The position numbers and the translations under genes were made by a program. This document shows positions 36,553 to 37,713 of a stretch of DNA of 37,713 bases, piece by piece. The stretch is taken from assembly GCA_023384575.1 (NCBI GenBank), contig JAHDVP010000006.1:1-37713 (forward strand). Direction: 5' to 3'. The DNA comes from Acidobacteriota bacterium (GTDB taxonomy: Bacteria; Acidobacteriota; Vicinamibacteria; Vicinamibacterales; JAFNAJ01). How positions within the stretch are numbered: position 1 is the stretch's first letter; each line of letters starts with the position of its first letter. Under the pieces are notes generated by a model. That model did not search any database. It saw only the letters and a list, made by a program, of their open reading frames with translations, and was not told where the DNA came from.

Positions 36553-37479
36553 TCATGACACGGCGCGATGCCGTCGCCACCACGCGGCGAGGAGGCTCCC
36601 GAGCACCGAGTGAAAGACACTCGAGATCGCGCACGGGATGGCCACGAGTGGGCTCGGGAAGTGCTGCCGCGCGAGCACGACGCCGAGCCCGGAGTTCTGC
36701 ATGCCCACTTCGATGGCAATGGTGCGCGACGCGACCTCGCGGCGCGTGAGCCGTCGGCCGAGGACGTAACCCGCCGCGAATCCCCCGGCGTGGAGGCAGA
36801 AGACGGCGCCGACCAGCCGGAAGCCGGACTCGAGGACCTGATCGCGCCCGGCACCGATGATCGAGGCGACGATCAACGTGATGGTGACGACGGCCAAGAG
36901 CGGCGCGACGGGCAGGATGGCTCGAGTCGCGGCCGGGGCGAGCCGGTGCAGCGCGACGCCGAGCAGCACGGGCAGTACCACGACCTGCACGGTGCTGACG
37001 AGCAGGCCCCACGCGGGCACGTCGACCCGATTGCCCGCCAGCAGCGCGGTCAGGGCGGGCGTGGCCACGGCGGCGAGCAGCGTCGAGATCGCGGTCATCG
37101 ACACCGACAGCGGGACGTCGCCGCGGGCCAGGAAGGTGATGACGTTCGACGCCGTGCCCCCCGGGCACGAGGCCACGAGGACCAGCCCCACGGCGAAGGG
37201 CGTCGGCAGGCCGAACGCGTAGCCGAGGCCGTAGCCGAGCGCGGGCATGATGGTGTATTGCAGGGCCACCCCAGCGGCCACCAGGCCGGGCTGCCGGCCG
37301 ACTCGCCGGAAGTCGTCGACGTCGAGCCCGAGACCCATGCCGAGCATGATCACGCCAAGGCCCCAGGTGATCAGGGAGCCGCGAAACCAGGTGAAGGCGT
37401 CCGGGACGAAGAGCGCAGCCGTGCTGGCCAGTACGACCCACGCCGGAAACGCCGACGTCAGCCGGTCGAGGGTGCGCAC
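36553..37479 (-). CDS. Bile acid:sodium symporter family (BASS) transporter
   Basis: 308 residues from a GTG start, with nine or ten hydrophobic helices covering nearly the whole length. BASS signatures include LGVIMLGMGLGLDVDDF near the start, the crossing-helix motif VASCPGGTASNVITFLARGD (sodium- and substrate-binding region) and IEVGMQNSGLGVVLA in the second half. Family members take up organic anions such as bile acids, pyruvate, pantothenate-type or other carboxylates with sodium. The substrate is not predictable here. An exact copy of the 16-base promoter-like sequence seen before tRNA-Leu lies about 80 bases upstream. Confidence 0.92.
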   Translation of the reverse strand: MRTLDRLTSAFPAWVVLASTAALFVPDAFTWFRGSLITWGLGVIMLGMGLGLDVDDFRRVGRQPGLVAAGVALQYTIMPALGYGLGYAFGLPTPFAVGLVLVASCPGGTASNVITFLARGDVPLSVSMTAISTLLAAVATPALTALLAGNRVDVPAWGLLVSTVQVVVLPVLLGVALHRLAPAATRAILPVAPLLAVVTITLIVASIIGAGRDQVLESGFRLVGAVFCLHAGGFAAGYVLGRRLTRREVASRTIAIEVGMQNSGLGVVLARQHFPSPLVAIPCAISSVFHSVLGSLLAAWWRRHRAVS

Positions 37480-37561
37480 TGCCGGTCGGCGGGGTCGAGG
37501 GTGGTCGGCCCGGATGGGGTGGCGGGCGATGTCGGGTGGAAGCGACGCACGGACGGGCCGA

Positions 37562-37570
37562 AGCGTAGCA
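37562..37570 (-). promoter_or_regulatory. Candidate extended -10 promoter of the BASS transporter gene
   Basis: The minus strand reads TGCTACGCT inside a 16-base sequence (37558-37573) identical to that at 4869-4884 before tRNA-Leu. The predicted 5' leader to the GTG at 37479 is about 75 bases. Confidence 0.5.
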
Positions 37571-37658
37571 CGGGTAAACTTCCGACGGCCGATTCTCGTC
37601 AGATGTCAAAGCTCCGCACGCATCGCCGGCGCTCGTCCCTTTCGCTCCAGAGCCGACC

Positions 37659-37713
37659 ATGACCGACGTGAAACTCGCCGTCCGCATGCTGTTGCGCACG
37701 CCGTTCGTCACCG
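37659..37713 (+). CDS. Start of an ABC-transporter permease (MacB/ADOP-like), truncated
   Basis: Only 18 codons are visible: MTDVKLAVRMLLRTPFVT. This opening, a short charged head followed by LAVRMLLRTPFVT, is typical of the large MacB-like permeases that occur in many copies in acidobacterial genomes (ADOP family). No Shine-Dalgarno sequence is clear (AGAGCCGACC precedes the ATG). The call depends on a very short stretch. Confidence 0.55.
   Translation, partial: MTDVKLAVRMLLRTPFVT

Overview
The window is a high-GC bacterial chromosome segment with dense gene packing. It most likely comes from Acidobacteriota, perhaps class Vicinamibacteria. That placement is inferred from the Oar-like TonB-dependent receptor with an N-terminal carboxypeptidase-regulatory domain, the start of a MacB-like permease of the kind that is abundant in acidobacteria, the many multidomain phosphorelay proteins and the base composition. 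No rRNA or other phylogenetic marker is present to prove it. I see no transposase, phage gene or CRISPR array.

Region 1 (1-5400, minus strand) is the protein-quality-control cluster, in transcription order tRNA-Leu(UAG), tig, clpP, clpX and lon (cut by the window edge). A small secreted 3D-domain protein lies just upstream of the tRNA. Region 2 (5400-14110, plus strand) starts with a roughly 500-base non-coding stretch rich in hairpins. It continues with a membrane-anchored MutS-like ATPase, a second full-length clpX without a clpP beside it, and a two-gene phosphorelay pair: an Hpt-REC-REC-GGDEF protein and a GAF/PAS hybrid histidine kinase. Region 3 (14209-17991, minus) is a very large secreted nuclease-like protein with tandem lamin-tail domains.

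Region 4 (18187-20582, minus) is an NfeD / SPFH-stomatin / patatin operon, which looks like a membrane-microdomain and lipid-hydrolysis unit. Region 5 (20740-25130, minus) is a four-gene 2-oxoacid:ferredoxin oxidoreductase operon. Its electron-transfer component is a GltD-type FAD/NAD(P)H oxidoreductase fused to a 2[4Fe-4S] ferredoxin. A 107-residue protein of unknown function follows, divergent from a classical sensor kinase / OmpR-type regulator pair (25895-28280) whose kinase looks almost leaderless. Downstream on the plus strand are the Oar-like receptor and a secreted amidohydrolase (28680-33145), possibly under control of that regulator.

Region 6 (33205-37479, minus) holds a PDZ-PDZ-multi-TM-GAF-PP2C phosphatase, a GNAT acetyltransferase and a bile-acid/sodium-symporter-family transporter. 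The final bases open a plus-strand ABC-permease gene.

A recurring minus-strand motif, TGCTA followed by a -10-like end, lies upstream of clpP (inside the tig 3' end), the tRNA, the nuclease gene, the phosphatase and the transporter. It looks like an extended -10 promoter element of the housekeeping sigma factor. All names rest on reading the translated sequence and motifs; no database search was run.
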